Positions 25,411 through 33,271 are shown, counted from the stretch's first letter. The stretch is 35,235 bases of DNA from an uncultured Lewinella sp. (GCA_913057785.1 CAJXPD010000091.1:1-35235); one strand, 5' to 3'. Program-made: numbers and translations. Notes: generated by a model not told the origin, from the sequence alone.

Positions 25411-26100
25411 ATGAAAGACATCAAAATCATAGCCTTTGACGCAGATGACACCTTATGGATCAACGAGCCCTATTTTCAAGAAACAGAACACAAGTTTTGT
25501 GCCCTGCTGGAAGATTTTTTACCACATCATACAGTGTCCCAAGAGTTGTTCAGGACGGAAATGAATAACCTTTCCTTATATGGTTATGGGGTGAAAGGAT
25601 TTATGCTGTGCATGATAGAAACCATTTCAAAGGTCACTGATAACAAGGCAAAGATTGAATTGGTCAACCGGACCATTGAGCTTGGCAAAGAACTATTACG
25701 GAAACCCATTGAGCTGATCGACGGCGTTGAAGAAGTCCTAAAGCAATTGAATGGAGATTATCGCTTAGTTATGGCTACCAAAGGCGATTTATTGGACCAA
25801 GAAAGAAAACTAATCAATTCCGGCTTGGAGAAGCATTTCCATCACATCGAAATAATGAGCAATAAAAGAACGGAGGATTACCAAAAGCTTTTCAAACACC
25901 TAGACTGCCAGCCTGAGCATTTTCTAATGGTGGGCAATTCGATTAAATCTGATGTTTTGCCCGTTTTGGAATTGGGAGGTTTTGCCATCCATGTACCTTA
26001 TCATACCACCTGGGCACACGAACAAGTCACTCAAAAAGTGGACCAGCCTGGTTTCGTGCAAGTCAACAAGATTACTGAGATCTTGAGCTACCTTGGCTAA
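25411..26100 (+). CDS. HAD-superfamily hydrolase
   Basis: A 229-residue phosphatase-like enzyme. Motif I DADDT has nucleophile Asp10 and general acid Asp12, motif II is the MATKGD segment, motif III Lys is in the SNKRTEDYQKL region, and motif IV is VGNSIKSDVLP with acidic residues for magnesium. The cap (residues about 17-90) is alpha-helical, class C1. It probably hydrolyses a small phosphate monoester. The substrate is not predictable. It lies 28 bases after the His-rich membrane protein gene. The next gene starts about 200 bases later behind palindromes, which probably mark the end of this unit. Confidence 0.88.
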   Translation: MKDIKIIAFDADDTLWINEPYFQETEHKFCALLEDFLPHHTVSQELFRTEMNNLSLYGYGVKGFMLCMIETISKVTDNKAKIELVNRTIELGKELLRKPIELIDGVEEVLKQLNGDYRLVMATKGDLLDQERKLINSGLEKHFHHIEIMSNKRTEDYQKLFKHLDCQPEHFLMVGNSIKSDVLPVLELGGFAIHVPYHTTWAHEQVTQKVDQPGFVQVNKITEILSYLG

Positions 26101-26183
26101 ATAGTATGTAACCTAAATAGGGGTAGCTGAGAGAGAATAACATCTATTTATTGGAAAGCGCAAAATTGAGAATTCACACCAAC

Positions 26184-26197
26184 ATTCTTCGAAGAAT
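26184..26197. promoter_or_regulatory. Perfect 14-base palindrome
   Basis: ATTCTTCGAAGAAT reads the same on both strands. It lies in the 197-base region between the HAD gene and the serine hydrolase gene, about 100 bases upstream of the latter. Uninterrupted palindromes of this length are typical of dimeric repressor operators, but no regulator is encoded next to it. Confidence 0.4.
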
Positions 26198-26232
26198 TAA
26201 GTAGAAACAAGCCTGTCAAACTGATATAGGTT

Positions 26233-26252
26233 CCTAGCTCGTCTCAGCTAGG
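26233..26252. terminator. Stem-loop CCTAGCT-N6-AGCTAGG
   Basis: CCTAGCT (26233-26239) and AGCTAGG (26246-26252) pair perfectly across a 6-base loop. It is followed only by a mixed T/A-rich stretch, not a clean T run, so it could be a weak terminator of the HAD gene or a hairpin in the leader of the serine hydrolase gene 45 bases downstream. Confidence 0.35.
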
Positions 26253-26297
26253 CTAGGCCTTATATTCCTTTATCTCCTGTAAGCAAAAAACTAAAAA

Positions 26298-27557
26298 ATG
26301 AAAAAAGCTACCTTCCTCTTATTCGCCATCATCACCTTATTCTCCTGCCAACAAGAAGCCTCCAAGAGTGAGCCATCCATTGTTGACTTAGCTAGAGATT
26401 CTTTATCAAACAAGTTAACTGAAATCCATGAACAGGGGCATATTAATGGATTTGCTGTTGCGATTGTAAACGAGAATGAGGTGCTCTACCAGGCAGGGAT
26501 CGGCTATTCTAATCTAAATGCAAAAGCAAACTATTCGGAGCATACCATTCAAAATATTGGTTCGGTCTCTAAGACGTTTATCGGATTGGCACTACTGAAA
26601 GCCCAGGAATTGGGTAAGCTTAATCTGGATGACCCTATCAACAAGCATCTACCCTTTCAAGTGTACAATCCTAGCTATCCAGAGGAAGAAATTACACTCA
26701 GGCATTTGGCCACGCATTCTTCCACGATATTGGATACGGACTACTATGATGGGAAATCCTATATCTTGAAAGAAGATATTGAGGTACCGGACTCTATCAT
26801 GGCCATGGCAGAAACATTCAATGCCCCCAATACAGCCATGCCCCTAATCTCATTTTTAGAAAAAATACTTTCAGCAGAAGGAGAATGGTATGAAGCAGAG
26901 GGGTTTCTCAAAAACAAACCTGGGGAAATCTTTGAATATACCAATATCGGTGCTGCTCTGGCGGCTGCCGTATTGGAAATGGCAACAGGTGAATCTTTCA
27001 ATGCGTTTGTCACAAAACACATTCTGCAACCCCTAAACATGTCTTCTTCAGGTTGGTCTTTTGATGATATAGATATATCAAAGCATTCTACATTATATGC
27101 AAGACCAGATATCGAATTACCTTACTATTCGCTGATCACTTACCCCGACGGCGGGCTTATTACCAGTATTTCCGATATGGCGAAATACCTAAGTGAACTG
27201 ATTAAAGGGTATGCAGGAAATGGGACATTGCTCAGTGCAGCTTCATACAAGGAGTTATTCACTGCACAATTAAGCGCGGAGAACATTCCCGATCAAGAGG
27301 AAGATGGTGATGCTTATGATGATGAATATAATACGGGAATATTTATGGGATTGACGCCAAAAGGATACATCGGTCATACGGGTGGAGATCCGGGAATAGC
27401 TACATTTATGTTTTTTAAGCCGGGGTCCAAAACGGGTAAGATCATGATGATCAATACTTCCGTTAGAAACTCAGGAGGGGTAAAGGAATTCTATGATATT
27501 TGGTATACGCTTGATGAATATGAGAAAAAGCTGAATGGGCCTGAAGGCAATAACTGA
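26298..27557 (+). CDS. Serine hydrolase lipoprotein, class C beta-lactamase/DD-peptidase fold
   Basis: A 419-residue lipoprotein (lipobox LFSC, Cys17) with the three active-site elements of the class C beta-lactamase/penicillin-binding fold: SVSK (89-92, nucleophile Ser89 and Lys92), YTN (214-216) and HTG (360-362). These proteins include esterases, D-aminopeptidases and DD-peptidases, and true beta-lactamase activity cannot be assumed. The HTG box takes the place of the classical KTG, as in many esterase-like members. There is an acidic insert before it (EEDGDAYDDEYN, about 334-345). It stands alone with 197- and 198-base flanking gaps. It probably acts in the periplasm, anchored to a membrane. 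Confidence 0.9.
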   Translation: MKKATFLLFAIITLFSCQQEASKSEPSIVDLARDSLSNKLTEIHEQGHINGFAVAIVNENEVLYQAGIGYSNLNAKANYSEHTIQNIGSVSKTFIGLALLKAQELGKLNLDDPINKHLPFQVYNPSYPEEEITLRHLATHSSTILDTDYYDGKSYILKEDIEVPDSIMAMAETFNAPNTAMPLISFLEKILSAEGEWYEAEGFLKNKPGEIFEYTNIGAALAAAVLEMATGESFNAFVTKHILQPLNMSSSGWSFDDIDISKHSTLYARPDIELPYYSLITYPDGGLITSISDMAKYLSELIKGYAGNGTLLSAASYKELFTAQLSAENIPDQEEDGDAYDDEYNTGIFMGLTPKGYIGHTGGDPGIATFMFFKPGSKTGKIMMINTSVRNSGGVKEFYDIWYTLDEYEKKLNGPEGNN

Positions 27558-27642
27558 CAAGAGGAAAAAACTAGCTACTTGCAGCAGCAAGGTCATGTAC
27601 TCGTAACTTTAGTCGGATTAGTTGGAAGTAGGAAGTCTATCG

Positions 27643-27676
27643 GGTTTCCACTTCAACGGCGGTTATTCTCGAAAAA
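27643..27676. repeat. Left copy of imperfect 35-base direct repeat; possible relic of an MFS gene end
   Basis: This stretch aligns with 28413-28447 at 31 of 35 columns (one gap), starting with 14 identical bases GGTTTCCACTTCAA. The right copy encodes the C-terminal FFANNPQLKWKP of the MFS transporter on the minus strand. The left copy on the same strand reads FFENNR and then is frameshifted by the missing base before LKWK. It is either a decayed duplicate of the transporter 3' end or one boundary of an inserted segment that holds the gene at 27756. Confidence 0.5.
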
Positions 27677-27755
27677 TAAAGTATGCAAACTGAGAAAAGA
27701 AAATCGTAGCGAAACGTCGTATGCTCTGTCGACCCTCTCTTATTAAAGGCGAACT

Positions 27756-28388
27756 ATGCGAAGTAAATTTATTGGAATATTGATCATGACTTGCCTCATG
27801 GATAGTGTAGGAATAGCACAAAGTCTACAAAGGTTCCAACCAAAGTATGATGAGGATACCTTAAGAACAAACTATATCAACTTTATGGATTCATTAGACC
27901 CTCTAGTACTGACTAAGAATTACCCCAAAGCCATACAAAACCTACTTTCTGCCGATCATGAAAAGCAAATCTTAGGGATAAGGACACTAAAATCAACACA
28001 AGAAATTGAAATCTTGCCCTGGCTAATTCCCTTTGTTGATTCCAAGGATGATTACGTTCCTGTAGAAGCCTTGCAAGCTATTTATCAATTAGTTGAGTAC
28101 CATGCACTGACAAGAAGAGATTACAGTAAACCCGGAGAAATAGTTATTAAGCCATTACAGGCAAATGATCCTAATCTACGCCCCTTGGCCTGGCTTATTT
28201 TACAAAATCTGAAGTTACCAGATAATTATCCAAACCTCAGAAGTTATGCCGCCAATATGGCGGGGTATCTGAATCTTCAAATATTTGAACGGGAACTTAA
28301 ACAACTCCTACACAGTCGACATCCAGCAACAGTCAAAAGTGCTGAGTTCGCCCTTGAAATGTTAGGTAAGGCCGGTGCTACCAGATAG
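27756..28388 (+). CDS. Secreted HEAT-repeat-like protein
   Basis: A 210-residue protein with a signal peptide (1-21, ending SVGIAQS). The mature part is helical, with repeated units such as YPKAIQNLLSADHEKQILGI, a LPWLIPFVDSKDDYVPVEALQ segment, DPNLRPLAWLILQNL and HPATVKSAEFALEML. These L/A-spaced helix pairs resemble HEAT or armadillo-type repeats used for protein binding. No catalytic motif is present and I do not know a family. The gene lies between the two copies of a 35-base direct repeat and is convergent with the MFS gene, 17 bases apart. Confidence 0.65.
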   Translation: MRSKFIGILIMTCLMDSVGIAQSLQRFQPKYDEDTLRTNYINFMDSLDPLVLTKNYPKAIQNLLSADHEKQILGIRTLKSTQEIEILPWLIPFVDSKDDYVPVEALQAIYQLVEYHALTRRDYSKPGEIVIKPLQANDPNLRPLAWLILQNLKLPDNYPNLRSYAANMAGYLNLQIFERELKQLLHSRHPATVKSAEFALEMLGKAGATR

Positions 28389-28405
28389 CATAAAATTGAA
28401 AACAG

Positions 28406-29722
28406 CTAGGCTGGTTTCCACTTCAATTGCGGGTTATTCGCGAAAAAAGCAGCAATCGTTAAGGCTAGATAAGCTAAAGCACAAACCAAAGCAGCCATGG
28501 TGTAGGCACCAAATTGGGATAAAGAGAAGCTAAACAGCACGGGCCCCAAGGCACTGCCAAAAACCATCACCGTCATAGCCTGTCCCGAGATCGCACCTAG
28601 ATGTTTTTGCCCGAAGAGTTTAGGCCAGCTGACCGCAAAGATCACCCGGGAGAGGCCCCCTGACATTCCATATCCTACGATCATCAAGTAATAAGCTAAT
28701 TCATAGCTTGAAAGATAGAAGACCCCTAAAGTAGCAAGGATGGCGCCCAGTCCCTGGAGCAACAAGATATATTTCAAGCGTATGTAATCACTCAGCCAAC
28801 TAAAAGCAAAGGTAAAGATCATCGCAATGGTCGCTGCCGGCGGGAATACACTCAGCGCCAATGACCTACCCAAATCCGCTTCCGCAAAAACTGATACCAC
28901 GTGAAAGGTAAAGCCAGTAGTAAACAAGCCCTGCATCGCTAGGAAGCCAACGAAAACCCAGTAGGTAAAACTTCTTCGAGCCTCTGGCAAGGTATATTCT
29001 TTATGAATCTGTTGTAGGGCCTTCCGCCTTGAAGTCTTATTCTCGACATAATTACCATCCGGCTTCAAGCCAGCCAGCTGTGGACGATCGATAAAGAAAA
29101 GTACAATAATCAAGGGCACAGCTGTAAACAGAACGATAGCAATCAGTCGCCAAGCCTCTCGCCATCCCCAGGCCTGAATCAAGCCATCTAGGAACAAAGG
29201 TGCCAAGGAAAAACCCAAGGCTAGTGCTACACTGCTAAAGCTCATCGCAAACCCCCTCCGCTTATCAAACCACTTCACCATCATATTTTGCGAAGCCATC
29301 GTGAGCACTCCTTGTCCAAAAAATCGAAGCATCACAAAACATACAGCCAGCACTACAAAGGACATCCAAAACCCTCCTCCCAAGCCATTTGCTAGCTGAT
29401 CAGAAATGCTCAGCAGCAGTAAAGTAACGCCTAAGCCCACCGAAGCAACTAAAGCCAAGGGTTTTACCCCCATCCGATCATAGAGTTTCCCTGCCCAGGT
29501 CAACATTAGCGAACTGGCAATGGTCCCACACATATAGGCCACACTCAGCTCATCCCGGTTCAACTCCAACACACCTAATAGGCTATCGGTAAAGGTAGAG
29601 ACACCGATGGTTTGCCCTGGAATACTCATGAGGATTCCGAAGGTCCCTAAGGCAATGATGAACCAGCCATAAAAGAAGGGCCAGCGCTTAGCAGGCAATA
29701 ATGCAATACTAGGTGTTCTCAT
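28406..29722 (-). CDS. MFS transporter
   Basis: A 438-residue, 12-helix major facilitator read from ATG 29722 (MRTPSIALLPAKRWPFFYGW). A TTG at 29734 falls inside a promoter-like box. The conserved loop 2-3 motif appears as AGKLYDRMGVKPL. FVMLRFFGQGVLTMASQNMM, then VKWFDKRRGFAMSFSSV, matches the OxlT/monocarboxylate-like (OFA/MCT) subgroup. The two six-helix halves are separated by a charged loop (VENKTSRRKALQQIHKEY). The substrate is unknown. It lies 73 bases downstream of the second zincin gene on the same strand. That makes it a candidate member of the TOMM cluster, but it also has its own promoter-like sequence. Confidence 0.9.
   Translation of the reverse strand: MRTPSIALLPAKRWPFFYGWFIIALGTFGILMSIPGQTIGVSTFTDSLLGVLELNRDELSVAYMCGTIASSLMLTWAGKLYDRMGVKPLALVASVGLGVTLLLLSISDQLANGLGGGFWMSFVVLAVCFVMLRFFGQGVLTMASQNMMVKWFDKRRGFAMSFSSVALALGFSLAPLFLDGLIQAWGWREAWRLIAIVLFTAVPLIIVLFFIDRPQLAGLKPDGNYVENKTSRRKALQQIHKEYTLPEARRSFTYWVFVGFLAMQGLFTTGFTFHVVSVFAEADLGRSLALSVFPPAATIAMIFTFAFSWLSDYIRLKYILLLQGLGAILATLGVFYLSSYELAYYLMIVGYGMSGGLSRVIFAVSWPKLFGQKHLGAISGQAMTVMVFGSALGPVLFSFSLSQFGAYTMAALVCALAYLALTIAAFFANNPQLKWKPA
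28413..28447. repeat. Right copy of imperfect 35-base direct repeat (within MFS 3' end)
   Basis: This copy is part of the coding sequence of the MFS transporter (last 12-13 codons, minus strand). The matching copy is at 27643-27676. The intervening segment of about 735 bases holds one gene. A repeat formed by the 3' end of a gene is what site-specific integration would leave, but no integrase is present. Confidence 0.5.
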
Positions 29723-29731
29723 AATAAGGCG

Positions 29732-29762
29732 CAAAGATGCATGCTCGCCTCGTAAAGGGCAA
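29732..29762 (-). promoter_or_regulatory. Promoter-like TTG-N20-CATCTTTG upstream of the MFS gene
   Basis: On the minus strand, TTG at 29762-29760 is followed after 20 bases by CATCTTTG at 29739-29732, close to the Bacteroidota consensus TTG-N19/21-TAnnTTTG (one mismatch in the -7 box). It ends 9 bases before the ATG at 29722, so the leader would be very short. It suggests that the MFS gene can be expressed independently of the zincin genes. Confidence 0.4.
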
Positions 29763-29795
29763 GTTTCTACTGGATAAAAAGCTGAGTTATGTTAA

Positions 29796-30857
29796 TCATT
29801 CATTGACTAGGCTGATCAAGGTTTGCGGTGCCCTAGACCACCGCTTGCGAAAGACCCAAGGCATGAAGGAATTCGGCATTTTCCCCGCCTCCGCTAGATC
29901 TGCAGCTTTTCCACTACAATCACCAGCACCATGACCTCCAATCTGGTAGGCATCCCCCTGTTGTGCAATGAATTTCATATAGCTCTCCCAGTGGTGATAG
30001 AGGTAATATAAATGGCCAAACTCATGGGATAAAGTAGCTCCATCGGCCTCACTATCCAGAAAAACCGCTAGCGCTCCTTCCCTCCCCACAAACTTGGAGT
30101 GATACTTACGAATAAAGGGAGTATCCGAAGTAAAAGCCCCTTCCTTCAGGCTGACCACCAGCATGCCTTCCAAATGTTGTAGACCGGGGTCTTCATGAAA
30201 AAGGGAATGCCTAGTTTGCACATAGACAGGCAGTGGCTGATCATTGAGGTTGATTAAACTATTGATCGCTTGATACAATGCTGGATTATGCTGGTATTGC
30301 GACCAGATTAATCGTTCGGTCTGATAGGCGTTGCGCAAGGCCAGCTGAAAGTTCTTGAAGGAGGCCAATACTTGCTCCCGCAACTTAAGGAAGCTGTTCC
30401 ATTTGCCCTGACTCCTATGACAGGATCTACACTCCGTTCTCCGCTTTGCTTGTCGGGGAATGCGGTGCATTTGCGAAAAAAGCTGGAATTTGGACAGCTT
30501 TTCCTGATACGCTCGATAGGCCGTTTCCAGCGTATCTAAATCTCCATTGCGAATCAAGGAGCTGACAGCTCTGTTTTGTAGCTCCTTAATAAATAGATGA
30601 GGAGTCAGCCTTAGATCATAAGGGCTTTTAACGGCTTCGAGGTAAGATTCCACTGAGTCCAGCAAGTGCTGAGTTGGCAGGGTTTGACTCATGAACCCCT
30701 TCTCTTTGATCCGCGCATCGTTGGACTCACTCCTCTCGGAATGATCAAGGGGGAACTTCGGTAATAACTTTTCAGGTGGTAAGGTCGCATTCACTTTGGT
30801 AACTACACCCAAGGCTAGATAGACAAGCAGCCAAGTGTAGTGCAGGGTCTTGCACAT
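29796..30857 (-). CDS. Secreted HExxH zincin-like protein, paralogue B, with a CXXCH motif
   Basis: A 353-residue protein with a signal peptide (about 1-24, LLVYLALGVVTKVNA). The N-terminal half is helical (about 60-210). The C-terminal half contains the zinc-protease motif HEFGH (278-282) within LSHEFGHLYYLYHHWE. A second conserved block, YQIGGHGAGDCSGKAAD, then LAEAGKMP, follows, in which Glu323 lies 41 residues after His282 and could be a third gluzincin-type ligand. It aligns with the neighbour at 31122 over its whole length with the motif at the same residue number. Unlike that paralogue it has CRSCH (143-147), a potential heme-c or metal site. I do not recognise the family. It is downstream of YcaO/SagB genes on the same strand, so a role in peptide processing, protection or turnover is an inference from context only. 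Confidence 0.72.
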   Translation of the reverse strand: MCKTLHYTWLLVYLALGVVTKVNATLPPEKLLPKFPLDHSERSESNDARIKEKGFMSQTLPTQHLLDSVESYLEAVKSPYDLRLTPHLFIKELQNRAVSSLIRNGDLDTLETAYRAYQEKLSKFQLFSQMHRIPRQAKRRTECRSCHRSQGKWNSFLKLREQVLASFKNFQLALRNAYQTERLIWSQYQHNPALYQAINSLINLNDQPLPVYVQTRHSLFHEDPGLQHLEGMLVVSLKEGAFTSDTPFIRKYHSKFVGREGALAVFLDSEADGATLSHEFGHLYYLYHHWESYMKFIAQQGDAYQIGGHGAGDCSGKAADLAEAGKMPNSFMPWVFRKRWSRAPQTLISLVNE

Positions 30858-30863
30858 GATAAA

Positions 30864-30936
30864 CAGGTTTAGGTGATGACTGTGGCAGTCAATTACTGAA
30901 TGATACCTATTAAGTAAAGATCCTGGAGTTGAAGGA
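30864..30936. promoter_or_regulatory. Conserved block upstream of zincin paralogue B, with palindrome GACTG-N3-CAGTC
   Basis: This non-coding block aligns along most of its length with 32199-32267, the region upstream of the other zincin gene. It contains the perfect palindrome GACTGTGGCAGTC (30878-30890) next to TTGACTG on the minus strand. On that strand, TTG is followed after 18 bases by TAAACCTG, a partial -7 box. It may be a shared operator/promoter or an RNA hairpin. The whole intergenic stretch 30858-31121 holds no convincing reading frame. Confidence 0.5.
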
Positions 30937-31104
30937 TGCGAAGTAGTTTAAGGGGGTAAGTAGGTTGGATCACTTCAAAATTAAGGATACTGAATGACAA
31001 ATGCCACACCCTAGAACTGAAGGAGTAATTTTTATGGCTCAATAGATTGCTTTAGATTATGTGAGGGAATCGGGGTATCGCTAGATCCGTAGATGAAGGA
31101 ATAA

Positions 31105-31128
31105 GGAGTGATCACCTCACATTACTCC
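31105..31128 (-). terminator. Stem-loop at the end of zincin paralogue A
   Basis: On the minus strand GGAGTAAT and ATCACTCC can pair (one G-U) around an 8-base loop, beginning in the last codons of the gene and followed by TTATTCCTTC. It may be a weak terminator. The T-rich part is interrupted, so confidence is low. Confidence 0.3.
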
Positions 31129-32192
31129 TCCTCCCCCTGCACAAAGACTGGGGGGTGAATGCTGTACTCATTTAAAGACCGCCGATAACTCCAGGGCATA
31201 TGTGAATCAGGCATTTTCCCCTCCTCAGCCAGTACTGCAGCTACCCCACTCCGATCGCCAGATCCATGTCCTCCTACCTGATATCGATTACCCATTTTCT
31301 CCATGTAATCTGTATACTTTTCCCAATGATGGTAGAGATAGTACAGATGGCCAAATTCATGGGAAAGGATGGCACCAGGAGCACGCACTTGTACAATAAC
31401 CGTCAAGGCATATTTATGCCCCGCAAAATGGGGGTGGCCACGTCTGATGCCAGGCGTATCGGAAGAAAATAGCCCGTTTTGCTGGCTCATTACTACCATT
31501 CCGCTTACGTGTTGCAGATTGGGTTGACTACCGAAGAAGGCCGGACGAGCATACACGTATACTGGCAAAGCAGATTCATCCAAGTTGACCAAACTATTCA
31601 CCGCCTCAAAAAGACAATCGTTATGGATAAATTGGGCCAACAACACAACTTCTGTTTCATAGGCGATAGAAAGCTCCATCTTGAATCGACGAAAGGACTT
31701 CCAAAGGGTCCTCCTCATTTGGCGAATCAACGACCAGTCACAGATTTGCGCTCCACTCAATTGGCTGAAGTCCTTCTTAGTGGCTTCCACGGGCACGCCT
31801 AATGCTGCCGTCAACTGTTTCAACCTATTCAATTGGCTCTGATAGGTATGAAAGGTTTTCTTTAGTGAGGTAATACTCCCATTACGGATCAAGAACTTAC
31901 TATTCCGCTCCTCTAGTCGATCAATGAAGTATTTTGGAGTTAGACTGGTAATATAGGGCGTGGTAGTTATTTGTAGATAGACTTCGACTGCGCCTAAATA
32001 ACGATAGGTTGGGAATTTATTAAGCGCGCTATCCCGAATACCAAACTGGCAATAGAAGGCAGTGGCAGTATTAAGAGAACTATTTGCGCAGGGATCAGCC
32101 TGAACGAAGGAGGTAGTATTGGCTCTACTTACATTCAGGATACACAAGCATAAGCCAAAGACAAGTAGGGTCTGGTATCGCATTCTATACAT
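31122..32192 (-). CDS. Secreted HExxH zincin-like protein, paralogue A
   Basis: A 356-residue exported protein (signal peptide about 1-24, LLVFGLCLCILNVSRA). The helical N-terminal half (about 60-205) includes TPKYFIDRLEERNSKFLIRNG, matching LTPHLFIKELQNRAVSSLIR in paralogue B. HEFGH is at 278-282 and the second conserved block, YQVGGHGSGDRSGVAAV, then LAEEGKMP, puts Glu323 in the place of a possible third zinc ligand. The two proteins share LSHEFGHLYYLYHHWE without change and have nearly the same length, so they are tandem duplicates. No M-family assignment comes to mind. It lies 332 bases downstream of the SagB gene on the same strand and is probably part of, or near, the modified-peptide cluster. 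Confidence 0.72.
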   Translation of the reverse strand: MYRMRYQTLLVFGLCLCILNVSRANTTSFVQADPCANSSLNTATAFYCQFGIRDSALNKFPTYRYLGAVEVYLQITTTPYITSLTPKYFIDRLEERNSKFLIRNGSITSLKKTFHTYQSQLNRLKQLTAALGVPVEATKKDFSQLSGAQICDWSLIRQMRRTLWKSFRRFKMELSIAYETEVVLLAQFIHNDCLFEAVNSLVNLDESALPVYVYARPAFFGSQPNLQHVSGMVVMSQQNGLFSSDTPGIRRGHPHFAGHKYALTVIVQVRAPGAILSHEFGHLYYLYHHWEKYTDYMEKMGNRYQVGGHGSGDRSGVAAVLAEEGKMPDSHMPWSYRRSLNEYSIHPPVFVQGEEE

Positions 32193-32524
32193 AGCACATA
32201 GGCTTTAGATGAAGACCGTGACAGTCAATAACACAATACCATTAGGGAAATCTTGATGTTGGAAGGAAGAAAACCGACTGTAGGGTAAAAGTGGTTTCTG
32301 ATTCAAAAATAGCGCAGAAAGGTCAAGAATGCTACCTCCATTTTAATCAATGCTGACACGATTTTACCCCCATTTTATCCCTAAGAGGCAAGATCGTGTT
32401 AATATAATACTCATCTAAAACTACAATATTTGGCGTTGAGTATGATTCCTTGAGTAATCTCTTTTTTTAGAAGCAATAAGCACTGAAAATTTGGGAATCC
32501 ATGATCATTTTCTATCAAAACGGA
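32193..32524. other. 332-base intergenic region between SagB and zincin A; no gene seen
   Basis: Both strands were read for short peptides because a TOMM precursor could lie here. Only frames of 16 residues or fewer appear on the minus strand (for example 32364-32414), with no leader-like or Cys/Ser/Thr-rich core. The region holds a 7-base inverted repeat, ACACGAT/ATCGTGT at 32356-32362 and 32393-32399, a TTTCTG/CAGAAA pair at 32295-32300 and 32315-32320, and the conserved upstream block of the zincin gene at 32199-32267. Confidence 0.55.
32199..32267. promoter_or_regulatory. Conserved block upstream of zincin paralogue A
   Basis: This block aligns with 30864-30936 upstream of paralogue B. 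Its palindrome GACCGTGACAGTC (32214-32226) differs from the other copy in the left arm and spacer. In an RNA transcribed leftward the arm change would keep a U-G pair, so the stem is preserved. Conservation of a non-coding region beside duplicated genes may simply reflect recent duplication, but the retained pairing suggests function. Confidence 0.5.
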
Positions 32525-33271
32525 TCACCCCACTGCAACGGTGTAGACACAAGAGAAATCATGCCCATTTAATCGAAGTAATTGATCCACCTTATATTCA
32601 AAATAACCACAAACGGGCAAAGCCTGCCGCTCCAAACCCGTGGCGATCAATAACAAATTTTGTGCAATATGCCCCGCTTCCATAAACACAAATCGGAATC
32701 CTCGATTGTGATACTTGAAAATAGATTTATTGAAGATGGGGCAGAAGAAAAAGATTAGGTTCTTATTAAGAATGGGATCATCGCTCACATAGCATTCCGC
32801 AACGGCTTCATAATTGACCTGCTCATCAAAGAGTACGATCTCATTTTTTGGAGAATCAAAATAGTATAATCCGTCAGGAATCTCTTCGACTTCCTGCGCA
32901 AAGAAGAACAACTCGATGGGATAGAGTCCCCCTGCAGAGGGTGCATTCCGTTTTGTCATCGCGGATTTTCCAGTAGACATCTGCTTAGAACCATAGGCGA
33001 AATACAAGAGGCTGGAAAGCTCTTCAAATGTCATTCCACTGAGGCTTGGCGTCGGTCTTGAGGTGCGATCTTTCATCACCTGGTACATATCGACTTCTGT
33101 TTTCGCCGATGGTGTCAACTGAAAGCGCTTACCTTCGATGGTTAAAGAAGGAGCAAAGTTTTTTGATATCTCGATGACCTGTTCATTAGGTATGGGAATA
33201 TTAGAAAACTCTGTCAGCTTTGAGTTTTCATAATAGAAAAGCCACAAGTTGTCAACATTAGGGAAATCCAT
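32525..33271 (-). CDS. SagB-type FMN-dependent azoline dehydrogenase (TOMM biosynthesis)
   Basis: A 248-residue member of the nitroreductase-like SagB/ThcOx family, which uses FMN to oxidise thiazolines and oxazolines in a precursor peptide to azoles. The family marker RNAPSAGGLYPIELF is at 108-122. The FMEAGHIAQNLLLIATGLE stretch (196-214) and the later CGYFEYKVDQLLRL (221-234) match the conserved C-terminal part. An N-terminal region of about 60 residues with PSLTIEGKRFQL precedes the domain. It overlaps the YcaO gene by 14 bases, so it is translated together with it. It is the last recognisable core enzyme gene of the cluster before the zincin pair. Confidence 0.9.
   Translation of the reverse strand: MDFPNVDNLWLFYYENSKLTEFSNIPIPNEQVIEISKNFAPSLTIEGKRFQLTPSAKTEVDMYQVMKDRTSRPTPSLSGMTFEELSSLLYFAYGSKQMSTGKSAMTKRNAPSAGGLYPIELFFFAQEVEEIPDGLYYFDSPKNEIVLFDEQVNYEAVAECYVSDDPILNKNLIFFFCPIFNKSIFKYHNRGFRFVFMEAGHIAQNLLLIATGLERQALPVCGYFEYKVDQLLRLNGHDFSCVYTVAVG

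Noticed and set aside
26298..27557. Calling the serine hydrolase a beta-lactamase resistance gene
   Set aside because: It has the fold and SxxK/YxN/HTG motifs, but these are shared with esterases and peptidases, and HTG instead of KTG argues against a classical lactamase.
32364..32414. A 16-residue minus-strand peptide (MSIILTRSCLLGIKWG) downstream of SagB as a TOMM precursor
   Set aside because: Too short, with no leader region and only one Cys, one Thr and two Ser. Precursors normally have a longer leader and a heterocyclisable core.
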